Assembly: GCF_013177635.1 (NCBI RefSeq)
Contig: NZ_CP030944.1
Coordinates: 496,001-560,000, forward strand
DNA from: Arcobacter aquimarinus
GTDB taxonomy: Bacteria > Campylobacterota > Campylobacteria > Campylobacterales > Arcobacteraceae
Reading direction: 5' to 3'
DNA length: 64,000 nucleotides
Part shown: positions 26,530 to 36,599 of the stretch, piece by piece
How the letters are laid out: every line of letters starts with the position of its first letter
Position numbering within the stretch: position 1 is the stretch's first letter
The notes under the pieces: generated by a model
Seen by the model: only the letters and a program-made list of their open reading frames with translations
Databases searched by the model: none
Told to the model about the DNA's origin: nothing
Translations under genes and position numbers: made by a program

Positions 26530-28083
26530 ATGGATAAAAATAAAATTATAGTATTTGATACAACATTAAGAGATGGGGAACAAAGTCCTGGTTGTTCTAT
26601 GAATACAGAAGAAAAAATAAAAGTAGCTTTACAGTTAGAAAAATTAGGAGTTGATGTTATAGAAGCTGGTTTTGCAGCTGCAAGTCCTGGAGATTTTGAT
26701 GCTGTTAGTAGAATTGCAGAGATTGTAAAAAATTCAAGTATTTGTTCTTTAAGTAGAGCTATTGAAAATGATATTAAACAATCAGGTTTAGCAGTTAGTA
26801 AAGCTCCTAAACATAGAATTCATACATTTATAGCAACTTCTCCTATTCATATGAAATACAAATTGAAAATGACTCCAGATGAAGTAATCAAAAGAGCAAT
26901 TCATGCAGTAGAATATGCAAAAACATTTGTAGATGATGTTGAATTTTCTTTAGAAGATGCAGGAAGAAGTGAAATCTCTTTTATGAAAGAGGTTATGGAT
27001 GCTGTAATTGGTGCAGGTGCAAGAACTATCAATTTACCAGATACGGTTGGATATAGATTACCAACAGAATTAGGTGCAATGGTTAAAGAATTAAGTGATT
27101 ATGCAGCTGATAGAGCGATTATTTCAGTTCATAATCACAATGACTTAGGATTAGCAACTGCAAATACTTTAGCTGCTGTTTTAAATGGTGCTAGACAGAT
27201 TGAAGTTACAATTAATGGTTTAGGAGAAAGAGCTGGAAATTCAGCTTTAGAAGAAGCTGTTATGGCTATTAAAACTAGAAAAGATGCATTTGGAGATTTA
27301 TATACAACTATTAATACTCCTGAAATATATGCAACTTCAAGATTAGTTGCAACAATTACAGGTGTTGAGCCTCAACAAAATAAAGCAATTGTTGGTAAAA
27401 ATGCATTTGCACATGAAAGTGGAATTCATCAAGATGGTGTTTTAAAACACCAAGAAACTTATGAAATTATGAAACCTGAAGATGTTGGAGTATTTAAAGA
27501 CTCTACTTTAATTTTAGGTAAACATTCTGGTCGAGCAGCATTTAGAGATAAAATAGTTCATTTAGGATTTGATAAAGTAACAGATGAAGAGTTAAATGCA
27601 GCATTTGAAAGATTTAAAGTTTTAGCTGATAAGAAAAAAGAAGTAACAGATGATGATGTTAGAATGTTAATAACTGATGAATCTTTAAATCATGACAAAA
27701 CTTATGAATTAATAGGATTACAAATCAGTGATTGTACAGCAGGTGTTCCTACAGCAGCTGTGGCTATTAAATACAAAGATGAAGTTTTAAGAGATGCAGC
27801 TATTGGTGATGGAACTATGGATGCTATATTTAAAACAATTGATAGATTAACAGGTTATAACGGTGAATTAAAAGATTATAAAGTAATCTCTGTAACTGAA
27901 GGAAAAGATGCTTTAGCAAAAGTTACAACAAGAGTATCTTTTGATGAAACAAGTCCTGCTTTTGTAGGACACGGGTTGAGTATTGATACGATGTTAGCAA
28001 CGGCAAAAGCATATTTAGGAGCTTTAAATTCTTATCTTTCTCAAAAAGAGAGACTTTCTAAAAGTTGTGAGCATCAAGTATAA
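26530..28083 (+). CDS. leuA: 2-isopropylmalate synthase
   Basis: A 517-residue enzyme for the first committed step of leucine synthesis, joining acetyl-CoA and 2-oxoisovalerate. The TIM barrel has [12 protein letters not shown] (about residues 10-21), the metal-binding [10 protein letters not shown] (about 202-211) and GERAGN. The linker and C-terminal LeuA dimer domain (about 390-505), the leucine feedback site in the family, are present. An AAAAGG site precedes the ATG. The upstream leader peptide suggests control by leucine supply. The thioredoxin gene starts immediately after the stop. Confidence 0.97.
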   Translation: MDKNKIIVFDTTLRDGEQSPGCSMNTEEKIKVALQLEKLGVDVIEAGFAAASPGDFDAVSRIAEIVKNSSICSLSRAIENDIKQSGLAVSKAPKHRIHTFIATSPIHMKYKLKMTPDEVIKRAIHAVEYAKTFVDDVEFSLEDAGRSEISFMKEVMDAVIGAGARTINLPDTVGYRLPTELGAMVKELSDYAADRAIISVHNHNDLGLATANTLAAVLNGARQIEVTINGLGERAGNSALEEAVMAIKTRKDAFGDLYTTINTPEIYATSRLVATITGVEPQQNKAIVGKNAFAHESGIHQDGVLKHQETYEIMKPEDVGVFKDSTLILGKHSGRAAFRDKIVHLGFDKVTDEELNAAFERFKVLADKKKEVTDDDVRMLITDESLNHDKTYELIGLQISDCTAGVPTAAVAIKYKDEVLRDAAIGDGTMDAIFKTIDRLTGYNGELKDYKVISVTEGKDALAKVTTRVSFDETSPAFVGHGLSIDTMLATAKAYLGALNSYLSQKERLSKSCEHQV

Positions 28084-28084
28084 A

Positions 28085-28417
28085 ATGATGGAACAAATAG
28101 AAACATTAGATGAGTTTCAAAATAGAATTAATACAGGAAATCCTGTATTAATCTATTTTTCTGGTGAAAATTGTTCTGTTTGTAAAGTTTTAAAACCTAA
28201 AATTGAAGAAGAGATAACTAAATATTATCCAAAATTTAAACTTTTTGAAGTTAAAACAGATATATCTGTTGAGCTTACTGCTCAATGTATGATATTTTCT
28301 ATTCCTACAATAATAATCTATTTTGATAAAAATGAGTTCAAAAGATATGGAAGAAACATGAGTATTCCACTTTTTATAGATGAATTAAAAAGACCATATA
28401 ATTTAATGTGTGAGTAA
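28085..28417 (+). CDS. Thioredoxin-family protein
   Basis: A 110-residue cytosolic thioredoxin-fold protein with an active-site CSVC (Cys30 and Cys33) in GENCSVCKVLKP and the cis-Pro in FSIPTIIIYF. No signal peptide is seen. The start was set at the ATG 1 base after the leuA stop (ATGATG, so 28085 or 28088); an earlier GTG would overlap leuA. No clear ribosome site precedes it, so translation is probably coupled to leuA. The CSVC pair differs from the standard CGPC, which suggests a specialised redox partner. Confidence 0.87.
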   Translation: MMEQIETLDEFQNRINTGNPVLIYFSGENCSVCKVLKPKIEEEITKYYPKFKLFEVKTDISVELTAQCMIFSIPTIIIYFDKNEFKRYGRNMSIPLFIDELKRPYNLMCE

Positions 28418-28420
28418 AAA

Positions 28421-28843
28421 ATGAAATTAACCCTTTTAATATTTTTGATTATTTTTATAGTTATGCAATTTATTCAACCAAATAAAGAAAATATTGTTGT
28501 TGATAAAAATCTTGAAATAAAAGCACCAACTGAAGTGATGAATTTATTCAAAACATCTTGTTTTGATTGTCATTCAAATGAAACAACTTGGCCTTGGTAT
28601 TCAAAGATTGCACCATTTTCTTGGGTAGTTGCAAATCATGTAAATACAGGAAGAAAAGCACTAAACTTTTCAACTTGGGAAAATTATTCACCTCAATTAA
28701 AAGAGGAGAAGTTAAAAGCTATTTATAGAACAGCTTATGCTTCAATGCCACTTCCTAGTTATATTTATGCCCATGAAGAAGCTAATTTAACAAAAGAACA
28801 AAGAAGTATGATAAGAGATTGGACAGGAGTTCGGTCTAAGTGA
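28421..28843 (+). CDS. Heme-binding domain protein (single CxxCH)
   Basis: A 140-residue protein with an N-terminal membrane or signal segment (about residues 2-18) and one heme c site, CFDCH (Cys47, Cys50, His51). The stretch that follows, with NETTWPWYSKIAPFSWVVANHV, and the later MPLPSYIYAH match the heme-binding domain family PF14376. It probably acts in the periplasm as a small c-type cytochrome. It starts 3 bases after the thioredoxin stop, and its TGA overlaps the GTG of mutS (GTGA). Confidence 0.9.
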   Translation: MKLTLLIFLIIFIVMQFIQPNKENIVVDKNLEIKAPTEVMNLFKTSCFDCHSNETTWPWYSKIAPFSWVVANHVNTGRKALNFSTWENYSPQLKEEKLKAIYRTAYASMPLPSYIYAHEEANLTKEQRSMIRDWTGVRSK

Positions 28844-31800
28844 GAGAAGAAGTAGCTGAACTTTTAGAGAGTAAAAAAGAGTTATTAACAATTACATATT
28901 TTAAACTTCAGAAATTATTTGAAAAAAAGTATGGAGTAAATACTGTTGTTCTTATGGAAATAGGAACATTTTTTGAAGTTTATGAAGTTAATAATGATGA
29001 AGAAAAAATAGGAAAAGCAAAAGAGATTGCAGAACTTCTAAATATTCAGCTTACAAGAAAAAATAAATCTATTTTAGAAAACTCAAAAGAAAACCCTATA
29101 ATGGCAGGAGTTCCTGCTATTTCATTTGAAAAACACTTAGCAAGAATAATAGCTGAACAAAAATATACAGTTGCAATTATCAGGCAAAAAGGAGTTCCTC
29201 CAAATGTAACTAGATATTTAGATACAGTTGTAAGTCCTGGAACAAACTTTGATTTTGTAATAGACCAAGATGAAAATAATATCACTTCACTTTTAATTGA
29301 CCAAATAAGAGGAATTTATTTAGTTGGCTATAGTGCTATTGATGTAACAACAGGAAAATGTTATTACAACGAAGTTCATGGAACAAGTGAAGATAAGTTT
29401 TTTGCTTTAGATGAAGTATTTAATTACATGAATATGCATAAAACAAATGAAGTTGTAATTACATTTGCTGATAATAATATAAATCAAAAAGAGGTTATAG
29501 ATTATTTAGAATTAAAATTAAAGACTTTTCATATAGGAACTTTTAGACCAAAAATAAATTATCAAAATGAGTTGTTTAAAAATGTTTTTAATATTCAATC
29601 ATTATTAACTTCTATTGAACATCTTGATATGGAAAGAGTTCCGCTTAGTACAGAATCACTTGCAGTGTTAATTGATTTTGTTATAGGACATGATTCAAAT
29701 ATTATTCAAAAACTTTCACACCCTTTTAAACTTGATGTAAGTAGATATGTCTATTTAGGAAATAATGCATTAGAGCAACTAAATGTTATTGAAACAACAC
29801 ATAATCCGAGTTTACTGAAGCTTTTAAATAATACTTCAACAGCTATGGGGAAAAGACTTTTAAAAGAGAGACTTACTCATCCTATAAAAGATAGTAAAGA
29901 GATTTTAAGAAGACTTGCTTTGTCAAAGGAGTTGTATGATTATCATGCTCCAATAGAGAATGAATTAGCAAATATTTATGATATAGAAAGACTTACAAGA
30001 AGAATAAAGTTAAATAGACTTCATCCTTTTGAGTTAAACTATTTATATGATTCTTTACTTAGTATAAAAGAGGTAGTTAAATTTATGGAAAATTATAAGT
30101 TTTTAACACCTCCTTGTAGTAGTGCTGATATTGAATTATTTATTCAATCTATTAATTCAACTTTTGATTTGTCAGTTAGTGGTAAATATATGCTAAAAGA
30201 TGTTGATGATAATATGATAAATGTTGGAATTAATACAAAAATAGATGAGTTAAATCATCAAAATGAAATTTTATATTCAAAACTTGAGTTATTAAAAGCT
30301 CATATTTTAACTTATATAAAATCAGAAGATTTAAATTTTGTAGGAATAAATAGACTTGATAAAGAAGGTTTCTTCTTAACATTAACAAAAAATAGATATA
30401 ACTTAATAAAAGATGAGTTATTGAAATCTCACATAATTATCGACAATGAATTGTATTTGTTTAAAGATTTCATTATTAAAATTCAAACAAATTCAGTAAA
30501 AATATTTTGTAAATTAACAGAAGATATTTCTGATAAATATGTTCATAATTTACGAAAAATAGTAGAGTTAAATAAACTTGTTTTTAAAGAGAAAATTTTT
30601 GAATTTGAAAAAAAATTTACTATTTTATTAGAAGAATTAGTACAATTTATAGCTGAAGTCGATTTAACTGTTTCAAATATAAAAATAGCAAAAAAATATA
30701 ATTATTCTTGTCCTAAAATTGTAAAAACAAAAGATGATGAAAATTTCTTGGAGTTAATAGATTTGAGGCATCCAATAATTGAAGCAAATGAAGAGCAGGG
30801 AATTTATGTACCAAATGATATTATTTTAGGTGAACTAACTTTAGCTTCAAAAGAGTATAAAGATAATGTAATTATAAAAAATTCAAATCCAGTAAATATA
30901 TATAACAACAAAATGCATGGGATTTTACTTTATGGAATTAACTCTTCAGGTAAATCTTCACTTATGAAATCTATAGGAATTGCAGTAATCTTAGCTCAAG
31001 CTGGATTTTATGTACCTTGTAAATCTATGAGATTTTCTATTTTTGATTCTGTATTTACAAGAATTAGTGGAGCTGATAATATTGCAAAGGGATTGTCTTC
31101 ATTTGCTGTTGAGATGTTAGAATTAAAAAATATTTTTAATAGAGCAAGTAAGAAATCACTTATTTTAGGTGATGAAATTTCACATAGTACTGAAACTATG
31201 AGTGGATTAAGTATAGTTGCTAGTTCTATTTTAAAGTTATCAAAACTTGAAGCTATTTTTGTTTTTGCAACACATTTACATCAACTTCCAGAAATTGAAG
31301 AGATACAAAAATTAAAAAATATAATAGCTCTTCATTTATCAGTTATCTATAAAGATGAAGAAGATAAGCTTATTTTTGATAGAAAATTAGGCTTTGGTAG
31401 TGGTTCTTCTATGTATGGTTTAGAGTATGCAAGATCTCTTCATATGGATAAAGAGTTTTTAAATAAAGCAAATGAGATAAGAAAAAGACTTACTGATGAT
31501 TATGATAAGGTTGAAAGATTAAGTCAGAAAAAAACATCAAAATATAATAACAATCTTTTTACGACTACTTGTGTTATTTGTGGGAAACCTTGTGATGAAG
31601 TTCATCATATAAAAGAACAAGCTAGAGCAAACAAAGATGGCTTTATTGGACATATAAACGCAAATCATAAATATAACCTAATACCACTTTGTAAAGAACA
31701 TCATAAAATGGTACATGATGGAAAAATAAATGTAAATGGTTTTGTTTCCACTTCAAATGGATTGGAATTGCACTATACTATGATGCAGATAATAGATTAA
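28840..31800 (+). CDS. MutS-family protein with C-terminal HNH nuclease (MutS7 type)
   Basis: A 986-residue DNA mismatch-binding-type ATPase. The N-terminal domain has MEIGTFFEVYEV (about residues 38-49), like the Phe-x-Glu mismatch reader of MutS. Core and clamp helices follow, then the ATPase with Walker A (GINSSGKSS, about 702-710), LILGDEISHSTE (Walker B) and THLHQLPEIE. A C-terminal HNH nuclease begins with CVICGKPCDEVHHI (about 911) and has the second zinc pair CKEHH. This fusion fits MutS7, described from epsilonproteobacteria, giant viruses and octocoral mitochondria. Start is GTG overlapping the upstream stop by 4 bases. No mutL is in the window. Confidence 0.9.
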   Translation: MREEVAELLESKKELLTITYFKLQKLFEKKYGVNTVVLMEIGTFFEVYEVNNDEEKIGKAKEIAELLNIQLTRKNKSILENSKENPIMAGVPAISFEKHLARIIAEQKYTVAIIRQKGVPPNVTRYLDTVVSPGTNFDFVIDQDENNITSLLIDQIRGIYLVGYSAIDVTTGKCYYNEVHGTSEDKFFALDEVFNYMNMHKTNEVVITFADNNINQKEVIDYLELKLKTFHIGTFRPKINYQNELFKNVFNIQSLLTSIEHLDMERVPLSTESLAVLIDFVIGHDSNIIQKLSHPFKLDVSRYVYLGNNALEQLNVIETTHNPSLLKLLNNTSTAMGKRLLKERLTHPIKDSKEILRRLALSKELYDYHAPIENELANIYDIERLTRRIKLNRLHPFELNYLYDSLLSIKEVVKFMENYKFLTPPCSSADIELFIQSINSTFDLSVSGKYMLKDVDDNMINVGINTKIDELNHQNEILYSKLELLKAHILTYIKSEDLNFVGINRLDKEGFFLTLTKNRYNLIKDELLKSHIIIDNELYLFKDFIIKIQTNSVKIFCKLTEDISDKYVHNLRKIVELNKLVFKEKIFEFEKKFTILLEELVQFIAEVDLTVSNIKIAKKYNYSCPKIVKTKDDENFLELIDLRHPIIEANEEQGIYVPNDIILGELTLASKEYKDNVIIKNSNPVNIYNNKMHGILLYGINSSGKSSLMKSIGIAVILAQAGFYVPCKSMRFSIFDSVFTRISGADNIAKGLSSFAVEMLELKNIFNRASKKSLILGDEISHSTETMSGLSIVASSILKLSKLEAIFVFATHLHQLPEIEEIQKLKNIIALHLSVIYKDEEDKLIFDRKLGFGSGSSMYGLEYARSLHMDKEFLNKANEIRKRLTDDYDKVERLSQKKTSKYNNNLFTTTCVICGKPCDEVHHIKEQARANKDGFIGHINANHKYNLIPLCKEHHKMVHDGKINVNGFVSTSNGLELHYTMMQIID

Positions 31801-31819
31801 ATGTAAGAAAAAAGAGAGA

Positions 31820-33676
31820 TTAATATCTCTCTTTATCTCCATTTTTAAGAAGCTCTTTTGTAAATTTTACTACTTTATTTCTTCCTGTTTCTTTTGCCTC
31901 ATAAAGAGATAAATCAGCAAATTTAATACACTTCCAAATTTGGTCTGTATCACTTGGGAAGAAAGCATAACCAATACTTACAGTTTTACTAAATGATTCA
32001 TTATTAAATGTGAAAATTAATTTTGAAAAATCTTGATTTATTTTATTGGCTAAAGCTAAAGCACTCTCTTGAGTTGGGTTTTTCATAATAATTAAAAACT
32101 CTTCTCCCCCAAATCTAATAATAAATTCATTTTCACTAATTGCATCTTTCATTGTTTTTGAAAGTTTTTGTAAAATAGCATCTCCTGCATCATGTCCGTA
32201 AGTATCATTTATCATTTTAAAATAATCAATATCTAAGAACATAACAGCATAAGTTGTACCTTCTTTCAATTCGTAAGGCATTTTTTTATCTATAAATTCA
32301 TCTAGATATTTTCTATTATAAAGACCTGTCAATCCATCTACTAAGTTTCTTTCTCTTAGTACATCCATTAATAATTTACTTTCTAGTATAGGTTTTGTTT
32401 CTTCTAAATATTTTTTTATTATTCCAATTTGATATTTTGTGTGTTTTAAGCACTCTTCATTGTTACAAATAATATGAATAACAACATTTTTTTGTTCATT
32501 TATTAAAAATGGAATACAAATATGATTTGAGTTATTAGGACAAATAGCAAGTCTACAAATTTCTGGAAAATTTTCAGATGCAACAATTGTATTTGTTCTT
32601 TCTGCTCTACATTTTTCTTTTATATTTTTTGAAATATTACAACAAGGAACAACTTCTTTTGTTGAGTAGATAACTTTTCTTTCATCTTTTATCAAATCTG
32701 TTTCAAAAATAAAGAAATTTTCTATTTTTAATTTATCTTTTAATACTTGAATTAATCTATAGTAAATATCATCTTTTGTTAAATCTGTTTCAATAGTTTT
32801 CTTATAATTATAGATTTCTGATATATCTTCTATAATCTCTTGGGCACTTAATAATTTATCATTATTTATGTTTGATGAACGATTATGAACAAAAGTTGTA
32901 AGATTTTTTTCAATTCCAGTTAAAACTGTTTCTAATTTTTCTATAAGTTCATTTAACCAAGTTGAAGCTTCTTTATCTTCTTTTAAAACACCATCTTTTG
33001 CTCTTACTGAATAATTTCCTTCATGAACTTGTTTTAAAACTTCAGTAATTGAATCAAATGAAGAAGTATAAGGTTTGATTTTTCTACTGATGTAAATTAA
33101 TATAAATATTAAAAATACTGAGATAATTCCTACTATGTTTAAAAGTACAGCAATACTAGAAATTCTATCTTCTTGAATATCAAAAGTTACAGAAATTGCA
33201 CCTAAAACTTCACCTTCTTGTGCATTATGACAAGAAATACAGTTAGGTTTATCAAGTGATGAAGCTGTATATGGAATAGTTATTCGTAGAGTTGCATTTG
33301 TTAAAGATTCATCAATTATGATTTTTTCTTTACCATTTCTTAAAACTTCTTTGTCAATATCATCTCTTGGAACTTCATTTGCGAGATGTGATTTACCAAA
33401 CTGTTCACTCACACTTTTAGCTCTGATAATCCATAAATCATTTACTTCATTTAACTGACCAATACTATTAAGAAAAACATCTCTTTGATCCATATTCCCG
33501 TTAATCATATGAGATGTGAGAGATTTTTTTACTATATCAGCAGTTAAATAGGCTCTTTTTTTTGCACTATCATAACCACTTTGCCTAGAACCCAAAGCAA
33601 CTAAGGCAACTATTACTACTGTTAGTAAGGAAACCATAGTAAAGATAATAATTGTTACTTTTTTATTTGAGTTCAT
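31820..33676 (-). CDS. Diguanylate cyclase with periplasmic heme-type sensor and Cys-rich GAF-like domain
   Basis: A 618-residue membrane protein. Helix 1 (about 8-28), a periplasmic domain with one heme c motif (NCISCH; Cys146, Cys149, His150), helix 2 (about 176-196), a HAMP-like linker, a GAF-like region with about ten Cys (CC, KC, ICRLAIC, CNNEEC; about 300-410), and a GGDEF domain with GGEEF (523-527) and NDTYGHDAGD. The active site looks intact, so c-di-GMP synthesis is likely. The inhibitory RxxD is absent: SENE occupies the position. It may sense redox, NO or a heme ligand. An AAGG site precedes the ATG. Confidence 0.92.
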   Translation of the reverse strand: MNSNKKVTIIIFTMVSLLTVVIVALVALGSRQSGYDSAKKRAYLTADIVKKSLTSHMINGNMDQRDVFLNSIGQLNEVNDLWIIRAKSVSEQFGKSHLANEVPRDDIDKEVLRNGKEKIIIDESLTNATLRITIPYTASSLDKPNCISCHNAQEGEVLGAISVTFDIQEDRISSIAVLLNIVGIISVFLIFILIYISRKIKPYTSSFDSITEVLKQVHEGNYSVRAKDGVLKEDKEASTWLNELIEKLETVLTGIEKNLTTFVHNRSSNINNDKLLSAQEIIEDISEIYNYKKTIETDLTKDDIYYRLIQVLKDKLKIENFFIFETDLIKDERKVIYSTKEVVPCCNISKNIKEKCRAERTNTIVASENFPEICRLAICPNNSNHICIPFLINEQKNVVIHIICNNEECLKHTKYQIGIIKKYLEETKPILESKLLMDVLRERNLVDGLTGLYNRKYLDEFIDKKMPYELKEGTTYAVMFLDIDYFKMINDTYGHDAGDAILQKLSKTMKDAISENEFIIRFGGEEFLIIMKNPTQESALALANKINQDFSKLIFTFNNESFSKTVSIGYAFFPSDTDQIWKCIKFADLSLYEAKETGRNKVVKFTKELLKNGDKERY

Positions 33677-33760
33677 TAAAAGGCCTTTATAAATCTTTTA
33701 GTTTATAATATCATAAAATTATTTTTATTTGAAGATATTTTTATAATAATTTAATAAATT

Positions 33761-34468
33761 TTATAAAATTTTGAAAGCTTCCTCTAAATCAAGGGTTCCT
33801 TCGTAGAAAGCTTTTCCTACAATAACTCCAGAAATATTTCCATTATTTTTACAATTAATGATATCTTGAATATCTTTTACTCCACCACTAGCAATAGTAT
33901 CAACTTGGCTAGAAAGTGCTATTGATTCTGTAAATTCTACATTTACACCACAAAGCATTCCATCTTTACTAATATCTGTACAAATAATAGCTTGAACTCC
34001 TGCATTTGCAAACTCTTTTGCTAAATTAGTTGCTTTCATAGTTGAAACTTCAGCCCAACCTTCAACCGCAACCATTCCATCCATGGCATCTATCCCAACT
34101 GCAATTGGATATTTTGAAGCCATTTTTTTTACAAATTGAGGATCTTTTACAGCAATTGAACCAAGAATAAGTCTATCAACTCCAAGCTCTAGATACATTT
34201 TGATAGTTTCTTCATCTCTTATTCCTCCACCAAGTTCTATTTTTAGGTTACAATTTTCTCTAATTTTTTTTATTTGTTCTAAATTTGCAGGTTTCCCTTC
34301 AAATGCTCCATTTAAATCAACAATATGAACCCATTTTGAACCTAATTCTTCAAATCTTTTAGCTACTTGCCATGGTTCATCAGAATAGATTTTTGCACTA
34401 TCCATTAATCCTTTGCTTAGTCTTACAGCTTTTCCATCTTTTAAATCAATCGCAGGTAATATATCCAT
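33761..34468 (-). CDS. hisA: ProFAR isomerase (histidine synthesis)
   Basis: A 235-residue TIM barrel that isomerises the ProFAR aminoaldose in histidine synthesis. The catalytic Asp8 is in [12 protein letters not shown], the second in CTDISKDG (about residue 170). GGGIRDEE and IASGGVKD are the phosphate loops. An AAAGGAG site precedes the ATG. hisH lies on the same strand, separated by the epimerase gene, so the three are probably co-transcribed. Confidence 0.97.
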   Translation of the reverse strand: MDILPAIDLKDGKAVRLSKGLMDSAKIYSDEPWQVAKRFEELGSKWVHIVDLNGAFEGKPANLEQIKKIRENCNLKIELGGGIRDEETIKMYLELGVDRLILGSIAVKDPQFVKKMASKYPIAVGIDAMDGMVAVEGWAEVSTMKATNLAKEFANAGVQAIICTDISKDGMLCGVNVEFTESIALSSQVDTIASGGVKDIQDIINCKNNGNISGVIVGKAFYEGTLDLEEAFKIL

Positions 34469-34485
34469 TAGTTTTCTCCTTTGTG

Positions 34486-35337
34486 TTATTTACATAAATC
34501 TTCAATTGTTTCTTCAATAGTATTAAATTTGAATTTAAAACCTAACTCTAATAATTTTTTTGGAATTGCACTTTGTCCATCTGTTAGAACTCGTGCTCCT
34601 TCACTAAAAATGATATTTAAAACAAATTGTGGTACTGGAAGTATAGTAGGTCTTTTTAGTGTTTTTCCTAAAGCAAGAGTTAAGCCTTTGTTTGTTGTTG
34701 GAATAGGTGCTGTAAGGTTAAATGTATCCTCAAATTCATTTTCAATAACAAATTTATAAGCATTTAATAGGTCATTTATATGAATATAAGAAAAAGCTTG
34801 TTTTCCATCACCGATAGTTCCACCTAATCCCAATTTAAAAGGAGTTATCATTTTTTGTAATGCTCCTCCATCTTTTCCCATAACTATTCCAAATCTAAAA
34901 ATAGAGACCTTAGTTGATTCATTTTTTGCTTTTTTTGCTTCTTTTTCCCAATCTTGACAAAGATTTGATAAAAAATCATTTGAATAAGAACCATTTTCAT
35001 CATAAGTTGTTTTATTATTATATATTCCAACAGCAGATGTAGAAATAAGAAGTTTTGGTCTATTTTGAATACTATTTATAGCATTTACTATTTTTGATGT
35101 TGTTTCTATTCGGCTTGAATATAGAAGTTTTTTATAAGATTCACTCCATCTGTTTATGATATTCGCACCAGCAAGATTAATAACAATATCTGTTTGATTT
35201 AAAGTTTCTTCTAGTTTTTTATTGTCGTTTAAAACATCTCTTGAAATAGATATTATTTTATATCCTAAAGCAGAAAAATATTTTTTCAAACTTGTTCCTA
35301 CAAATCCACTTGCACCTGTAATTGCTATAGTTTTCAT
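34486..35337 (-). CDS. NAD(P)-dependent epimerase, TIGR01777 family
   Basis: A 283-residue short-chain-type sugar-epimerase-like protein with an N-terminal NAD(P)-binding [10 protein letters not shown] (about residues 7-16), NLAGANI (about 56-62), ISTSAVGIY, and the family-typical SYIHINDL and C-terminal [10 protein letters not shown]. The family is related to YfcH/SulA-like proteins of uncertain function. It sits between hisH and hisA, with an AAAGGA site before its ATG, but has no evident role in histidine synthesis. Confidence 0.88.
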   Translation of the reverse strand: MKTIAITGASGFVGTSLKKYFSALGYKIISISRDVLNDNKKLEETLNQTDIVINLAGANIINRWSESYKKLLYSSRIETTSKIVNAINSIQNRPKLLISTSAVGIYNNKTTYDENGSYSNDFLSNLCQDWEKEAKKAKNESTKVSIFRFGIVMGKDGGALQKMITPFKLGLGGTIGDGKQAFSYIHINDLLNAYKFVIENEFEDTFNLTAPIPTTNKGLTLALGKTLKRPTILPVPQFVLNIIFSEGARVLTDGQSAIPKKLLELGFKFKFNTIEETIEDLCK

Positions 35338-35346
35338 AAATATCCT

Positions 35347-35955
35347 TTATTTTATATTTACAAAGTTCTTCAAAATTCTAAGTCCATTATCATGAGATTT
35401 TTCTGGATGAGGCTGAAATCCATAAATATTATCTTTATTTACAGCACTTGTAAATTCATATCCATAAGTTGTTGTTCCTATGATGTTTTTTTCACTTGTT
35501 ACTGCATGAAAAGAGTGAACAAAATACAAATAAGGATTATGTAAGCCTTCAAATAAAGGATGCTCTTTATTTACAATCGTATTCCACCCCATGTGAGGAA
35601 TTTTAAAATCTTCATTCATTTTAGATTTATCAAATTTTACAACTTTCCCATCAATTAAACCTAACCCATCTGTATGACCAAACTCTGTTGAACTTTCAAA
35701 AAGTAGTTGCATTCCAAGACAAATACCAATCATTGGTTTACCACTTTTAGCATACTCATAAATAGCTTCATTCATTCCAGATTGAACTAAATGTTCCATA
35801 GCATCTTTGTACGCTCCAACACCTGGTAATATTACTCTATCAAAGTTTTTTAAATCAGCTGGGTCTTTTACTATGGTTGCTTTTACATCTATTAGATGAC
35901 AAGCATTATAAACGCTTGCAAGATTTCCCATATTATAATCAATAATTCCTATCAC
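35347..35955 (-). CDS. hisH: Imidazole glycerol phosphate synthase, glutaminase subunit
   Basis: A 202-residue class I amidotransferase that supplies ammonia to HisF. The nucleophile is in GICLGMQLLFE (about Cys79), with the His and Glu of the triad in HPEKSHDNG (about residue 182). It begins with GTG at 35955 (translated MIGIIDYNMGN), with AAAGGA just upstream. No hisF is in the window; hisA and the epimerase follow on the same strand. Confidence 0.96.
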   Translation of the reverse strand: MIGIIDYNMGNLASVYNACHLIDVKATIVKDPADLKNFDRVILPGVGAYKDAMEHLVQSGMNEAIYEYAKSGKPMIGICLGMQLLFESSTEFGHTDGLGLIDGKVVKFDKSKMNEDFKIPHMGWNTIVNKEHPLFEGLHNPYLYFVHSFHAVTSEKNIIGTTTYGYEFTSAVNKDNIYGFQPHPEKSHDNGLRILKNFVNIK

Positions 35956-35995
35956 AATATTCCTTTAAATTGGCTCTTGAATTTAGCTTATTATA

Positions 35996-36568
35996 CTAAA
36001 GTTTAGCATCAGCAAGGGTTAAAGAAAATAGAACTTGATTATTTTTCTTTTCAAGAGCTTTTTTTGCTTGTTTAATTGTAGCACCTGTTGTGATTAAATC
36101 ATCACATAAAATTGTCATTTGATTAGATATATTTGTAATTTCAAATTTTCGAGGATTTTTTTGTCTAAATTCTAAATCTTTTCCTGCGTATTTAACTATA
36201 TTTGTAGCTTTTAAGCAGTTGTATTTTGGAGTTATAAATTGAGATTTTAAATGTTTTGCCAAAATTGCTGTGTGAGAAAAATCATGTCGTGTGTGGTCAT
36301 CAATAGGAATTGCTAGAATTTGGGAAGTAAAAATAAAGTTTTTAGCAAATTTAGCAAAAGATAGTTTGGCAAGAATATTAAAAACTCTATCGCCATGAAA
36401 ATAGTATTTTGAAGAGATTAAATCTTCAAGTTCTGAAAGAGTATAAAAAGAGTAGTTAAAAAATCCATCTTCTATTTCTCTTTTGTGGAAAGAGGGGATT
36501 AAAAGATTATTTTGACAATCTTTGCAAATAATTTCAAATGATAGGTTTTTACAAGTTAGGCATAACAT
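35996..36568 (-). CDS. ComF-family phosphoribosyltransferase-like protein
   Basis: A 190-residue protein with an N-terminal zinc-ribbon remnant (CLTC and CKDC, about residues 3-18) and a phosphoribosyltransferase-type loop ILCDDLITTGATIKQ (about 150-164). This matches ComF, linked to DNA uptake in naturally competent bacteria. Whether this organism is competent is not shown here. An inverted-repeat element follows the start on the upstream side. Confidence 0.87.
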   Translation of the reverse strand: MLCLTCKNLSFEIICKDCQNNLLIPSFHKREIEDGFFNYSFYTLSELEDLISSKYYFHGDRVFNILAKLSFAKFAKNFIFTSQILAIPIDDHTRHDFSHTAILAKHLKSQFITPKYNCLKATNIVKYAGKDLEFRQKNPRKFEITNISNQMTILCDDLITTGATIKQAKKALEKKNNQVLFSLTLADAKL

Positions 36569-36599
36569 AGAATAATAATATCATAAATTATATATTCTT

